The notes: generated by a model from the letters alone, not told the origin. A DNA stretch of 64,000 nucleotides from Ottelia alismoides (GCA_037367405.1 JAZKJV010002317.1:806001-870000); one strand, 5' to 3'. Positions 31,981-43,517 are shown, counted from the first letter of the stretch. Numbers and translations: made by a program.

Positions 31981-33320
31981 TCAAGCTATGTCCATCAAGC
32001 TCAGTTGGGAACATCTCTGAAATGGACTTCTAGCAAGGGCTTTGGTGAATATATCCACCGTCCGATCTCCAGTAGAAACATGAGAGGTGGATATGAGATC
32101 CTTCTGGATCATGTCTCTGGTATTGTGACAATCCACCTTTATATGCTTGATCTGTTCACAAAATGCAGGATTATTGACAATAAAAAAGCTGCTTGATTGT
32201 CGCATATAAGCTGCATGGGAAGGAGTACCTCAAGAATAAGATCAATCAAGATCGATCTAACCCACATCATTTCTGTGCTCCCTTGAGTCATGGTTCTGTA
32301 CTTAGACTCTGCACTGGATCTAGCAACCACTATCTGCTTCTTGCTTTTCCATGACACAAGTGAACTCCCAACATAAATAGCATAGCCATAAGTAGACTTC
32401 CTGTCTCTAGGGTATTCTGCATAATCTGCATTTGCACAAGTTGTCACCTCAAGAGATGTACCTCTACTGAATATAAGACCAGTACCTGCTTCAATTATCT
32501 AAAAATAATATAGACAACATCCGTATGAACCTTCCTAGACTATCCATGAACTGGCTCACATTGCTTACATCAAAGGAAGTGACTGGCCTGGTGATGGTAG
32601 TATAGAGAAGCTTCCCGACAAGTTCCCTGTATTTCCTCCTGTCTACCTCCCCAGTGTCATCATCATATAATCTCATGCTCGGATCCATAGGAGTAGTAAT
32701 AGGCTTGCACCATGTCATTCCTGTCTCAAGTAGAAGATCAATCCCAACTTCGTCTGTGTCATCACAAGTCCACGTTGGTTCTTGGCGAAATCTAATCCAA
32801 GGAAGTAACAAAGACTACCAAGATTTTTAGTCACAAACTGCTGACTTAAGAACTCCTTGGCAACCTGAATGCCTGCTCATCATCACCCGTGACAATAATA
32901 TCATCAACATAAACCAAAATAGCAATTGTACCTCTTTGTGTCCTCTGAACGCAACGAATGATCTACAGTGGACTGTGCAAACCCCTGGTGCTCTTTCAAC
33001 TCTTATAGCTTATGGTACCAAGCTCTCGGACTCTGCTTTAGGCTGTAAATAGCCATGTGGAGCCTATACACCTTCTGAGACTCCCCCTCAGCAGTAAACC
33101 CTGGTGGCTACTTCATATATACATCCTCATGTAGATCTCCATATAAAAACATAGTCTTCACATCAAGTTGGTAGAGAGGCCTGTCTCGAGACACAACAAC
33201 CGATAGAAGAATGTGCAATGTTGAATGTCTGGTCACTGGTTAGAAAGTATCCTGATAGGCGACCCCATCGTGCTTCAAGCCTTGCCTTGTAACGATCCAT
33301 ACTTCCATCTGCCCATTGCT
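31981..33320 (-). pseudogene. CopE reverse transcriptase (3' part) and RNase H
   Basis: Read on the minus strand: QLDVKT.FLYGDLHEDVY and PPGF (near 33110-33170), FQKL-type thumb sequence, VYVDDIIVTGDD (near 32900, YVDD kept), then MDPSMRLYDDDTGEVDRRKYRELVG and PVTSFDVSNVSQFMD. RNase H (31981-32447) shows CANADYAEYPRDRKSTYG, LVSWKSKKQIVVARSSAESK, CDNQAAFL, KHIKVDCHNTRDMIQK and RTVDIFTKALARSPF. The reading is broken near 32500, 32880 and 32990. RT is split at its 5' end by the MITE-b. Confidence 0.8.
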
Positions 33321-33324
33321 TCAC

Positions 33325-33530
33325 CAAGGCCCTAAATGTCGGTTCCTGTCACCATTTCGGTATCGACTAAAATAGAATTTTGGTGGAATTTCGACCGGAA
33401 TTTTGGTCATTTCGGTCATTTTTTGTACTAGGATCCCCGTATTTCGGTCATTTCGGTTAAATTTCGATTTCGACTGGATATCGATATTCGACAGAAATTC
33501 GACCGAATTTCGCTGAAATTTGAGGTCATG
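33325..33530 (-). mobile_element. MITE-b, 206 bp, in CopE RT
   Basis: A perfect 8-bp duplication TGCTTCAC flanks it (33317-33324, 33531-33538). Its ends CAAGGCCCTAAATGTCGG and (complement) CATGACCTCAAATTTCAG match other MITE-b copies in reverse. The interior has ATTTCGGTCATTTCGGT words and the phrase TTTTTTGTACTAGGATCC. Confidence 0.9.
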
Positions 33531-33538
33531 TGCTTCAC

Positions 33539-33999
33539 TGAAAATATCCATTTGCACCTCACAACAGAGGCATTTGGAGGAGCAGAAACAATACTCCAGG
33601 CACCACGAGACTACAAAGTGAACATCTCTTCCATGACAAGTCTCCGGGTACTATCCTGTTCGATCTTCTGGTATGTTCATGGGATAGTGACAACAGAGTG
33701 TCCCATGACAAACCTCCTGTACTCCTCTGAAAAATGATCCAAAGAATCATGAGTAGCTAGAGGATAAGTGGCACACTTACGACGCGACTTCCTCAAGGCA
33801 ATACACACATCAAGATCATCAGCCTCTCCATTCTCTATTATCAACTCCTCATGTATAGTATCCTGTGGTACAAGCATATCATTAGTGTCATCAGTAGAGA
33901 CATTGTGTTCAGTACCTTCCTGAGGCGTATTGGATGACGGGAAGGCACATGAGTAGAGAGACGAGTAGAGGACCTGCGAATCTAAAACCGTGGTAGAAA
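33539..33999 (-). pseudogene. CopE RT start and connection region
   Basis: Minus-strand 33677-33877 reads DLDVCIALRKSRRKCATYPLA, equivalent to CopF's DLDVPIALRKSKRSCATYPL, followed by SLDHFSEEYRRFVM. 33539-33676 holds the EEM..L-type start of RT and a KWIF-like block before the MITE-b. Confidence 0.65.
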
Positions 34000-35330
34000 C
34001 TATGTCAGGGTAGACAGAGGTGGAGGTGGTAGAGGTGACTGTGCCTCAACATGAGGTGGTGTAGGTGGAGATAACGGAGGTGGTGGAACGAAGACATCCT
34101 CTCCAGAGTTAGAGTTAGACAACTTATCACCTGTAGGAGAAAAATACATAATAGACTTAAAAAATATGACATCAACACTCACATAATACTTTCTCCCTAC
34201 ATGATTAAAGCATCTATACCCTTTTTGGGTACGAGAATAGCCAACGAACACACATTTGACAGCTTTTGGAGAGAGCTTGTCACGACCGGGAGTAAATTTT
34301 TTGAAAAAGGCCACATAGCTAAAGACCTCGGGAGTCAGCGAGAATAGATCTTTCTCAGGAAACGTAATTAAGAAAGGAACCTTTTCTCCAAGGACCGTTG
34401 AAAGCAGGCGGTTCACTATGTAACATGTAGTAAGAACCACATTATCCCAGAATGAATGATGAGCTCGACTCGGAATCAAAAGAGTCCTCATAACATCAAG
34501 AAGATGACAATGTTTATGTTCAACAACACCATTCTGTTGCGAAGTGTAAGCACAATAAGTCTGATGAACAATACCAAGAGATCTGAGAAAGTTAGACAAC
34601 TGTAAAGTGGAAAATACGAAGGCATTGCCAGTGTGAATAAACTTCACATAAGCAGAAAAAATGTTCATAATTTCAATAAGGAACGATTTAATGACAAGAC
34701 CGGCTTCGGACTTTTTTTAACAAGAAAACCCAAGATAATCTAGAAAAATCATACACAAATAGAACCGATATCCCTGATGATCGAGAACACGACTAGGACC
34801 TTGGATGTCAAAATGAATCAACTCAAATGACTGACTACTGTGCCGACTCTGGTGACTCGGAAAAGACGACGGTGCTTCCCAAGCTGACATGCCTCACACT
34901 CCAAGTTGACACGAATAGAAATTTGAGGGCGAATATGACATTGTTTCTGTAGTAGAAGATGTCCAAAGCAAAGATTCCACATGAAAGGAGAAACTAATCC
35001 TGGGGGATTGGTCGCAATGCTAGTACACGGGGGGCGGACCAGTCGTTAAAGTCATCCTCTCTACTCATGACCACATCCAATCACCCTGTCTACGAGTATG
35101 TCCTGAAACACAAGAGAAGATGGATCAAATATGACACACCAATGTAAATATGTTGCAATCTCTGACTAATAGGAAAAAATTTCATCTGAAATGCTGGAGC
35201 ACGTAAGACATTCTGTAGGCACATCGAGGGGGCTAGGACAATCTCCCTATGACCAACAATGGGTAAATGAACCCCATTTGCAATCACCACTGATCTACCA
35301 GGAGGGATATATTTGTAAGAACAAAATTGA
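34000..35330 (-). pseudogene. CopE integrase
   Basis: 34000-34668 (minus) is an open frame of 222 residues. It starts at NIFSAYVKFIHTGNAFVFS, where the usual SDNALEF acidic block has become TGNAFVF. It continues SQQNGVVEHKHCHLLDVMRT (E of E-R-K kept, K/R changed) to FVGYSRTQKGYRCFN. The core upstream (34690-35080) is broken. 35090-35290 gives the GAG-pre-integrase part: MVIANGVHLPIVGHREI and LQNVLRAPAFQMK. Confidence 0.75.
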
Positions 35331-36383
35331 GCTCAATCTCCAAACATATGATGAGATGCTCCGGAGTCCATGATCCAATTAGTCAAATATGAAATGTTAC
35401 AACTTGTAAATGCATAAGTAATACTTGACAAACTCGTAGAAGCTCTGGCATCAACTGCAACGTCTGAAGATCCTGCAACGGGGGTGGGCGGTGTAGTCAT
35501 CATCTTTCTCAATCTAAAGACAATATCGTCAAGCCTCGCATCATGAGGAGCCGGAGTAGTCTCCGTTTGCTCAGCTACACAGATAGATGCATGATACCCA
35601 TGCTTTGGATAGCATGTCTCCTCCGAATGACCTCGACAGTGGCAATGAGAGCATGGGCCAAGCTGACATCCTCCTCGACCACGGGATCCTTGCCCACGAA
35701 AGTGTGAAGTACCCCCTCTGTCGTGGGAAGCTACCATCACAAAAGGGAGTTGAGGCCATGGTAGTAGACGAAGTAGTGATTCTGCTCAACCTCTTGTTGA
35801 CCTCCTCCATTGGTGGTATCATCTCTCCAATAAGTAGCTGAGTACGTGTTGCATCATACTCAGAATCAGTGGATGACATGAAGACTCTTGTCATATTGGC
35901 ATTTCGGTATGCCTGCTGTTGCTCAGTGCCGATAGTAATGGGTATAAAGCTATGAAGACGCTAAAATATGCCTTGGAGATGTGAGAAGTGGGCATTAAGA
36001 GACCGACCATTCTTGATCGAAAATATGTCATACTGCGGCTGGATGATCTTGCTCTCATTCTTGGCTTGTCCATATGTGTCTGCAAGGATGTCCCACATAG
36101 CCTTGGTTGTGGGTTGATTGACGATATCATTGGCAATCTCTGTGGCGAGCATCTCAGAGAGCCAAATCCATGCATAGACATCATCTTGCTTCCACGAAGC
36201 ATTAACCCTAGTCTTGTCCGTCAGCTCAGAATCAATCAAAATGTGCTCCTTGTTATGTCACTGCACAAGGGTGCGAAACTGCATGGACCACAACTCATTG
36301 TTGGTCCCGCCCATCTTCACGGTGGGAGCCGGAGCCTTAAAGGCACTAGACGACGAAAATACGTCACCCTTGTTCTCTGACAT
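35331..36383 (-). pseudogene. CopE gag and protease
   Basis: It begins with the ATG of MSENK (36381-36383). Blocks: VKMGGTNNELWSMQF-like sequence, LIDSELTDKTRVNASWKQDDVYAW, EIANDIVNQPTTKAMWDILADTYGQAKNESKI, IPPMEEVNKRLSR, then RGRGGCQLGPCSHCHCRGHSEETC. The zinc knuckle maps to 35612-35653. The protease motif WIMDSGASHHMFGD (about 35333-35375) keeps the catalytic DSG. Frameshifts near 35890 and 35740. Confidence 0.8.
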
Positions 36384-36814
36384 GATGAAAAAATATTGAA
36401 AATCGTGATCAAAACTTGGGAGTAGACTACTCTGAGCAAGTCTATACTCTCATATGAAGGATTGGTTGTACGTATAGACTCATACAACCATCCATCCTCT
36501 TTACCCCTTGTTGGAGTCTAGGGCTGGATAACATGATGAAATTTCGAAATCACGATTTCCTATCGAAATCATACCCTATACCTCTGCAGCATTAGTCTAG
36601 ACAGCCCTCCTGAGATGGGGCAATGATCCACAGGCGGTGGGGCAACCCTAGGTGTAGCGGCGGTGGCTGGTAGAAGGCGGGCAACCCGTAGAAAGGTTGA
36701 CATCTCACGGTGCAACAGTGCAGCCCGCAATCCTAGGTGCAGCGACGACTATGGCGGCCCGAGGGTAGGGTTAGGGTTTTTGGTGAGATACAGGAACCCT
36801 GATCTAGGACCGTT

Positions 36815-36826
36815 GCTCTGATACCA
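36815..36826 (-). promoter_or_regulatory. CopE primer-binding site
   Basis: The complement reads TGGTATCAGAGC exactly, next to the right LTR. The leader 36400-36814 is moderately GC-rich. Confidence 0.9.
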
Positions 36827-36981
36827 TGTTGAAAGAATAGAATCACATATCATTATAGAGACCCTATGGCTCTCTTATATAGAAGAAAAGCCCTAGGTAA
36901 ATTACATAAGAGACACATGAAAGAAATAGAAATAAGGAATATATATATATATATATATAATGAGATACACATATCTCAACA
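36827..36981 (-). repeat. CopE 5' LTR (right)
   Basis: 155 bp. It is longer than the left copy mainly through a (TA)n expansion at 36938-36959. Confidence 0.85.
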
Positions 36982-36986
36982 ACATC

Positions 36987-37230
36987 ATAAACAAAATCAA
37001 TTTAATGCAAATATTATGGGACATCACATCACATTTACCATTCCAATCCTCCTAACCATCCAAGTAGCTATTATTCACATAAGGGTTACCCATTTGACTA
37101 ACCTTTGATAGAAGGTTACTCCAACTCAACCTAACCATGTAAACAAACGGATCACCTATGGTAATAGATTATTATTTATGGAAATTTCTAGTCATTTCCT
37201 CCTTCCTTTTTGCACATTTTGAATGTTGCA
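36987..37230. other. Intergenic, possible old MITE arm
   Basis: AACCATGTAAACAAACGG at about 37132-37149 looks like the complement of a hAT-type end. CCCATGTTTGGTTC words left of CopE (around 31604 and 31710) could be the partner, so CopE may have landed in an older small element. This is not proven. Confidence 0.3.
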
Positions 37231-37249
37231 TTGTCTTTTATACGTGCAG

Positions 37250-37341
37250 GCAAGCTAGATAAATCGATTGCCATTGAATATGCAATTTTTGGAGTTTCAG
37301 ATTTTATGCAAGTAGTAGGAAACCAATCAATTGCAGAAGGT
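37250..37341 (+). other. Possible host exon, unidentified
   Basis: A pyrimidine-rich stretch ending TTTTATACGTGCAG precedes an open frame reading GKLDKSIAIEYAIFGVSDF, then MQVVGNQSIAEG. The frame runs to a possible donor AAG/GTAG at 37341. It looks like a small internal exon. I do not recognise the protein. Confidence 0.3.
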
Positions 37342-37489
37342 AGAAAACACAAAAGGAGGTCTCTGGGGATTGGTGGACTGGATAATATATAGTTTTGCTT
37401 CGAAGAAAGGAGAGAGCACCCATCCACTAAACAAAACGTATAGCCGAAATAACCTGAAATGCTTCTTTGTAGGGGGTGAAAGCTGTTAA

Positions 37490-37640
37490 AAAATAGAGTG
37501 TTTATCATTTGTGCCCCTCTTAGATATTGCGATATCAATTATGCCCATGCCTTAATATCAGTTGTGCCCCTAACTTCTTCCACGGTTATCATTTGTGCCC
37601 TTTCCTTAGTTTGCCCGTTAATGAGCTGAACTAAATTGTG
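37490..37640. repeat. Four imperfect TTGTGCCCC units
   Basis: TCATTTGTGCCCC, CAATTATGCCCATG, CAGTTGTGCCCC and TCATTTGTGCCC recur with about 35-bp spacing. Such runs occur near the ends of some plant DNA transposons. No inverted partner is visible right of the pseudogene because Ath1 cuts it. Confidence 0.4.
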
Positions 37641-37789
37641 TTTTTTTAAGCCATGGTATGGTTAAGAGGGGTAAGTCTGCCAAAGCACCCTCCCCTTCCC
37701 CCTTCCCCGCTCATCCTCCGACCCCTCCTCGTCCAACCCCTTCTTCTGCCTGCCTCCTACTCCGATCATTCTCCTCCCCCTCCTGTCCC

Positions 37790-38301
37790 TTCCTTCAGCA
37801 CCGGTGTGGGCAACTGAGAATGCCTCACTCAAAATCAACCTTCCCCTGGTTGCGAGCTCAACCTCAATGTTCTTGAACATAGACCAGAAGGTTGCATTGA
37901 ATGGTGGTATCACCTTGTGGTAGCGCGGGCCAAGTCTGAAGAAAATGAACTTCTTCAGGAGGGCATGGTCTGGTTCGGAGGGGTTGATGTAGGATAGGAT
38001 GCGGTGCCACCAGTGAGGTTGGTGGAGGGCATGTAGGTGCCTGTAAAGACTTCCGTCTTCTTGACCTTGTTGACGTTGAAGAGGATGGGGAAGGAGACAA
38101 CATCTTGGAGGGCGATCACGTGGGGGTCGCGAGTGATGAAGGGACCAGTGTCATGTTGAGCCTCACCACAGTTTAATTGTGCTTCTGGATGCGATTGCGG
38201 AAGAAGTCGTTGCGGTCTTGAAGTAGATGTAGTCAAAGTGATCGCAGACGAGGTCAATGAAGTGGAGGTTGGTAGTTGTTGGTGATCTCGTGAAGGGGGA
38301 G
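37790..38301 (-). pseudogene. Allene oxide synthase (CYP74) fragment
   Basis: Allene oxide synthase is a plastid P450 of jasmonate synthesis that dehydrates 13-hydroperoxy-linolenate. On the minus strand over three frames one sees REITNNYQP, then DRNDFFRNRIQKHN followed by a TAA, then TGPFITRDPHVIALQDVVSF and PILFNVNKVKKTEVFTGTYM. PSTNLTGG follows, and in another frame SYINPSEPDHALLKK, then PPFNATFWSMFKN. The VFTGTYMPSTxLTGG and LSYxxPSEPxHxxLK blocks are characteristic of CYP74. There are at least two frameshifts and one stop. The transit-peptide end is missing: the fragment stops at the Ath1 edge. The C-terminal half, including the heme region, is absent. Confidence 0.8.
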
Positions 38302-41300
38302 TGACGAACACTCCGAATTGCCCTAATTAATTAACTAATTAATGATAATGTATGTCGAAGTTGTTGTAGTCAGGCGATCTAGGAACCGTCAAATTGACCA
38401 CACCGAGAAATTAATATGAAAAAATAATTCTCAATGCGGTTGAATTATTTATTTTATTTGGTTAAGTCTCAAGGTCAAACTCAAGAAGGTAATATGAGGG
38501 TTCACAATTAATTTTCAAATAATTCATATAATTAATTTTCCAGAAAAAGAATGTAGATTTTTTTTTGGTATTTTGGGTTTTCAGAAAAAGAATTAAAAGA
38601 TGCAATTAATTACTAGAAGAAATATGATGCACGATTTTACAAATATTTTAATGCAAATAAAATTAATGCTATACTGTGTTATGTGGTGAAAAATAAAATG
38701 CAATATTTATGAATTTTAGATGATGCAATAATATGGTGAAGTGACGATGCGAAGTGATGATAAATGAGTAAACCAAGCAGACAAGTCAACCAAGAGCCTA
38801 GTAAACTAATTTAATCCAACCATCCCATTATTTAGTTTCAAAAATATATGCTTAATTAATGTCAAATCAAGTACTGATTTAATTGCCAAGTCAAGTTCAA
38901 ACCAGTGTAATTTATTGAGCAGTCGAATCAATTACAATGAATAATATTGGTACGTAAGAGATCAGTAAACTCATCATTTAGTTAATGCTTGAATAATGTT
39001 TCAAAGATAATATCTCAGAGTTCTAATGAACAATGATCAAATAAGCTTCAAAACAACATCAAGTGCATCAAAATCCGATAAATAATTGTCAAGATATACT
39101 CAAATGGAGTCTAGTGGTCTAACTGTAACTACAATAATTGAAATCTTTGCAATTAGGCCCTTCAGAGGGACCTTTTCGTAATTTACCAAAGCCATCGTCC
39201 TTCAATGTAATTTACCCTAGCATGGGTACTCTTGTGATTCCAGAAGTTGGAGGGATAGGCTATAAATTGTCCAACGCGCACACGCTGAGCACGTGAAGAG
39301 GCATACTCGGCAGGCATACGGTGATCGGGTGGCCAAGGTTTGGACCAAACCACCACGTGGGTCCGGTTTGTCGACGATCCTCTATGTGTCAGCTGGGAAA
39401 GCCTCGGTAAAGACCCAAAATCGGATGCTCAAGCATATGCATGTGGATCTCTACGGGTCGTCCGATGACACTTCAATCAACGATTGAGGTCTAAGCGTTT
39501 CTGGACGGTTTGGATGGATTGCGTTCTTGATCGAACGCTAGTTGTACGTCCTCAACTCAGCATTGGCGATCGACGGGTGTTGCGGTCGTCGAATGCGGAT
39601 GAGGTTAGGGAAGGCAAGGCTGCCGCACGAGCTCCAGTTCGGTTGGCTTGGGCGGAGAAGCTTAGACTTGCAAGGAATGCGAGAGCTCGAGGTCCACAAC
39701 CCTCGACTGCGGCGTTCAGATCACGCGATACTGGCGTGGTTGATGTGGTCGTGTGTTAAGTGCCTGTAAATCGAAGAAGGCTCTAGCTTTTGTGCTTGGC
39801 CTAGAAGTTGAGCGCAAGTGGAAGGTGAGAGCAATGGTTATCAGTGAGATGTGGCAGAGTGAGAGTGGCATAGGATGAAAGAAGAAAGGAGAGAAAGAGA
39901 GGAGTAGTGGAAGAAGAAGATGATGAGATAGGAGAAATGGGAGATGGGTATACCTGAATGCCTGGGGTTGGAGGAGCGAGGCCTCAACTCTGGGGTCTCT
40001 GCCTTCAAGCGCGACGTACGACGAGTCTTAGCAACTCTAGCGAGGGTTGCAACAGGATTTGCTAAACCCATGGACCACACATGGTCAAAGAGCGTCGTCG
40101 AGGAGACTTGGGCTCCGGTCACGAGCCCCAGGTTCTTCGACTCTTTTCTCTCTTGATTGATGATATGGCGGATAATGGGAAGATTGTTGGAGGTGGCTTA
40201 AATAGGAAGAAGAAGAGATTATGAGATCAGGGGTGGTTTGATTATCATTGGAGATGAAGGGATAAGTAGGCGGTTGCAGAAGATATGATAGAGGGAGAGG
40301 GGTTAAAGGTCTAGGAGTTAGGGTTTCGATGGTCGGAGGTCAGGTGATGAGAACTGGAGGTTGTTGGCTTAGGTGGAAGGAGAGTATTTAGTGGAGTTGG
40401 CCGTTCTGAGGAGATAAAGGGATATGGGTTCCTGATAAAAGGATAAAAGGAGGACGGCTGACGGTGCAAGACACAACTGAGGAAGAAGACGACTACGTGT
40501 TTCACATGTGATGGGGAGGTCACGTGCATCACACATGATGGGATCACAGTTTTGGGTAGCCACGTGCATCGCACGTGGAGGGAAAGTGAGAGAGGCGTTA
40601 CATACGTTGGATGTGAGGGGTTGACCGGGTTAGAGGTGTGGTTGACATGGCAGCTAGGTGGCTCCGATGGGCAGGGCTTTAAATGCCGGTTTCGGTTGAA
40701 ATTCGATCAAAATTTCGGTCATTTTTTGTACTAGGGCCCTCATATTTTGATAGAATTTCGGTTGAAATTCGATCATTTTTTGTACTAGGACCCTCATATT
40801 TCGGTCATTTCGACCATTTCGGTCGAATTTCGATTTCGACAGGATATCGATATTCGACAGAAATTTGACTGAATTTCACATAAATTTGAGGCCATGCTGG
40901 TGGGATATTGATGCGTGGCGCTCGTTGACCAACCTTGACCAAGACCTAAAATGCATGAATAAATCGATTAAAAATAGAAGATGGACCCTGATGGAGAAAT
41001 GATCAAGATGAAAAGTGTGCATCTAATTGTGATCTATAATGTACATGAAGAATCCAAATGTGAATGGACCTTGGAATGAAAGATATTATTTTTTGGATGT
41101 ATTTTATGTATATAAAATAACGTTTTTTAGTTTTGCAATTTTTATTTGATTTTTTGTAGATGCATAATGCATGCAAAAATCAAACATATAGTAATGGACT
41201 CGAATACAATTTTTTGAAATTTTATGGGTTTTATATAGGTCAGAAAAATTAGGGTTGTGTATTATATACAAGTGGATTAGTTATGCAAGTTCAAGTCGAA

Positions 41301-41808
41301 ATCTATCTTTTTTATTGCTTTTCTGATTTTTTTGGATTTTGATCTTTATATAATTAGTTAAAGCTTGAAATGAACTAACTAAATGAAAAAATCAAAATGA
41401 TGAAATATGTTTTTATAATGATAGATCAAAATCAGTAAAAATATACAATGCACAGTTAGGTCCCAAAATCCAATTTCATAAATTGGTCTCTGATTCTCTT
41501 GAATTTGGTCCTTATTTGTAGATAATTTAATATACATTAATTCAAAAGTGAATAGATTACATCTGAGTACTGTATGAGAGATATTAACACTTGTGGCTTT
41601 TTCTCTTGAAATTAGGATTTGGATTTATTTCAAATATTACAAGTTAGTGAAAATGTACATATGATGATGAATGCAGAAATGATTGCTATTTATGCAAATT
41701 GTTTACAAGTGCATAAAAGTTAATTTTAATTAACGGATGAATGAACCTACTTTCTCGGGATGGAGCTCTATTTTTTACTAATTAGAGTGATGAATCCCAT
41801 ATTTTTCA
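38302..41808 (-). repeat. Ath1 3' LTR (left), about 3.3 kb without its MITE
   Basis: It begins TGACGAACACTCC and ends ATATTTTTCA before ACCTCCTTTACTT, a polypurine complement. 38302-40080 matches 49587-51385 in order (TAATTAATGATAATG, TTGTTGTAGT, GCTCAAGCATATGC-type blocks). It holds short frames on both strands with no recognisable domain. The flank GGGAG (38297-38301) is one half of the target duplication. Confidence 0.7.
40672..40896 (-). mobile_element. MITE-b, 225 bp, in Ath1 LTR
   Basis: The ends CAGGGCTTTAAATGCCGG and (complement) CATGGCCTCAAATTTATG match the family. The flanks CCGATGGG (40664-40671) and CTGGTGGG (40897-40904) match at 6 of 8. An inner segment with TTTTTTGTACTAGG(G/A)CCCTCAT is tandemly doubled. 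The orientation is opposite to the 9127 copy. Confidence 0.8.
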
Positions 41809-43500
41809 ACCTCCTTTACTTAAACCGTGCTCGTCCTCGAGCAACTAAAGAAATGAAGAGGTGAAACGAGATTGGGTTCCATACTAAGATCATGAGCAAA
41901 AGGTGAATTTGGAGCTAGACCCGACCCGTGAATTATTAGTTTGGTTGAACTCCTGTGGGATTTAGGATTTGAAAATCAACAACCTCTAAGTTCTACGCAT
42001 CATTGAAATAATTTTAGCTCAGAAGTCATCTTATATCATTCCTCCTCCCAAAGCGTATCCCATGGACATTGAACGACTGTCTCATGTTTGTGAAGAGTGT
42101 TAGCTCTTGTTATCCAAAATGTCGGACTACCGTGCAAACCTCTACTCCAATAACTCATCCTCGGGGAGTCAGGTATTTCCTTCTAAGTTCAGATACATGC
42201 TAGTTCACAATTAATATGGGGGAAGATGTTTTTAGAAGGATAAAAGAACTAGAGTGTGACCGGTGTAGTCACCTCCCCTGTGGAGTTTGGCCAGTGCAAC
42301 CAAGTCTCCGTTAAGATAAGCATGTTGTCTGAAGTTTGGACCATTGTAGTCAAATATATATTTTGTAGTTGGCTTCTTTTGGTATGGATTTTTGATTGCT
42401 CTGCATGGATCTTTTGTGCCCCGGCAGATATAGAATCTTTTGTTTCGCCTATGTTTTGGGGTCTTAGAAAAATTGCGCTAGCGGTCCATTCCTCATCTGA
42501 AACATTATTTCAACACGTGCTCCGATCGTTAGATGTGCACATTACCCGAAAAGAGACTCACACAGTCTTCTAATATCTTATCTGAGTTGAGCTAAGTGCC
42601 TAGTACTAGAGTGCATATTATTCCCTATTCCATAGTCATACTCATAATGAGGCGACCATGTTAGGCACTAAGAATCGAATTATGTACACAATCATGCATA
42701 ACTTTGAGAATTAAGTCTATGACCTGAAGCTTCTACAATTCTATTTTTCGGTGAAGTTCCTCTGAAATTAAGCGGATTAAGGCCAAATACAAACTGCTCT
42801 CGATTTCTACTCATCTCGGTTCATAACCCAAGGGGTTCTCACAGTGCAGATGCATGTAATGCTGAATGAAGTGCGAATGTTGGGATGCAAAGATTTTTAT
42901 ATATTTATTATTTCTACTTATTTTTAATTGAATATGCATATATTATACACATTTATAAGTATTTACATATTTTACGCAATTTTGCAGATTTTACAAAAAT
43001 TACCCACACCACATGTTAATTTTATATATAAAAATTGCAATACCATGTAGTATGAAGCAATGCAGACTATATACATACATGTGACTCGACCCCCCTATAC
43101 TTAGTGTAGGTAAGTATAAAAGGATGCAAAAGAAGAAAATCAGGGGTAGAAGTCAATCGCCCCCATATACTTATACTCTTGGTTAGCCTAAGTATAGAAG
43201 AGAGAAAAAAATAGGGCGGTCGAGGGCAATAGGAGGAGAATGTGAGCATAAACATGGTGGGCATCGGTTCCCCTCTATACTTAGGCTTCTGCCTAAGTTT
43301 AGAAGAAGTACGCGGGAATTGATTGGATCGGGAGAGAATGCACATAGGTTGGGGGTTAGGGCACTCAATAGGATTCTGAGATGTCATGCAGAGCCTACTG
43401 GTATGTCTCCGGAATCTGCTTCATGCGTAACAATTTCCTTGACTCTTGGCAGTTGATTGTCTGGTCCTACCTATGGCTTCAGTTACTGCCCATTCACTAA
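41809..43500 (-). other. Ath1 spacer between integrase and 3' LTR
   Basis: About 1.7 kb with no conserved frame. 42130-42480 matches 60370-60680 of Ath2 (CCTCGGGGAG, TAGTCACCTCCCCTGTG-like, CAGATATAGAATCTTTTGTT), so the spacer is shared by the two elements. Three hairpin-plus-G-tract motifs lie at 43091-43302. No env-like protein can be supported. Confidence 0.6.
43091..43302 (-). repeat. Three hairpin/G-tract motifs in Ath1
   Basis: Inverted arms TATACTTA/TAAGTATA at 43096-43103/43111-43118 and 43166-43173/43189-43196. CTATACTTAGGC/GCCTAAGTTTAG lie at 43275-43286/43291-43302. On the element's sense strand each hairpin is followed by a G-rich run, resembling the element's polypurine tract. 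Confidence 0.75.
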
Positions 43501-43517
43501 AAATGATGGTGTACCCT

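Larger units (their letters stand above)
31831..36981 (-). mobile_element. CopE, copia element with a MITE-b inside
   Basis: LTRs 31831-31973 and 36827-36981 start TGTTG and end CTCAACA. The PBS complement GCTCTGATACCA sits left of the right LTR, so the element reads on the minus strand. The flanks ACATT (31826-31830) and ACATC (36982-36986) match at 4 of 5. All domains are present, and the net length without MITE-b is about 4.94 kb. It belongs to the CopA lineage. Frameshifts and stops inactivate pol. Confidence 0.9.

Noticed and set aside
37658..37876. Pro/Ser-rich 72-residue frame
   Set aside because: Low-complexity CCT-rich DNA next to the allene oxide synthase fragment, with no domain and no conservation evidence.
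40311..40574. Minus-strand 87-residue frame in the Ath1 LTR
   Set aside because: The matching region of the other LTR is not open in the same way, and no domain is recognisable.
43067..43387. 106-residue minus-strand frame in the Ath1 spacer, considered as an env-like protein
   Set aside because: It runs through the hairpin repeats, has no signal peptide or clear membrane segment, and the Ath2 spacer has no counterpart.
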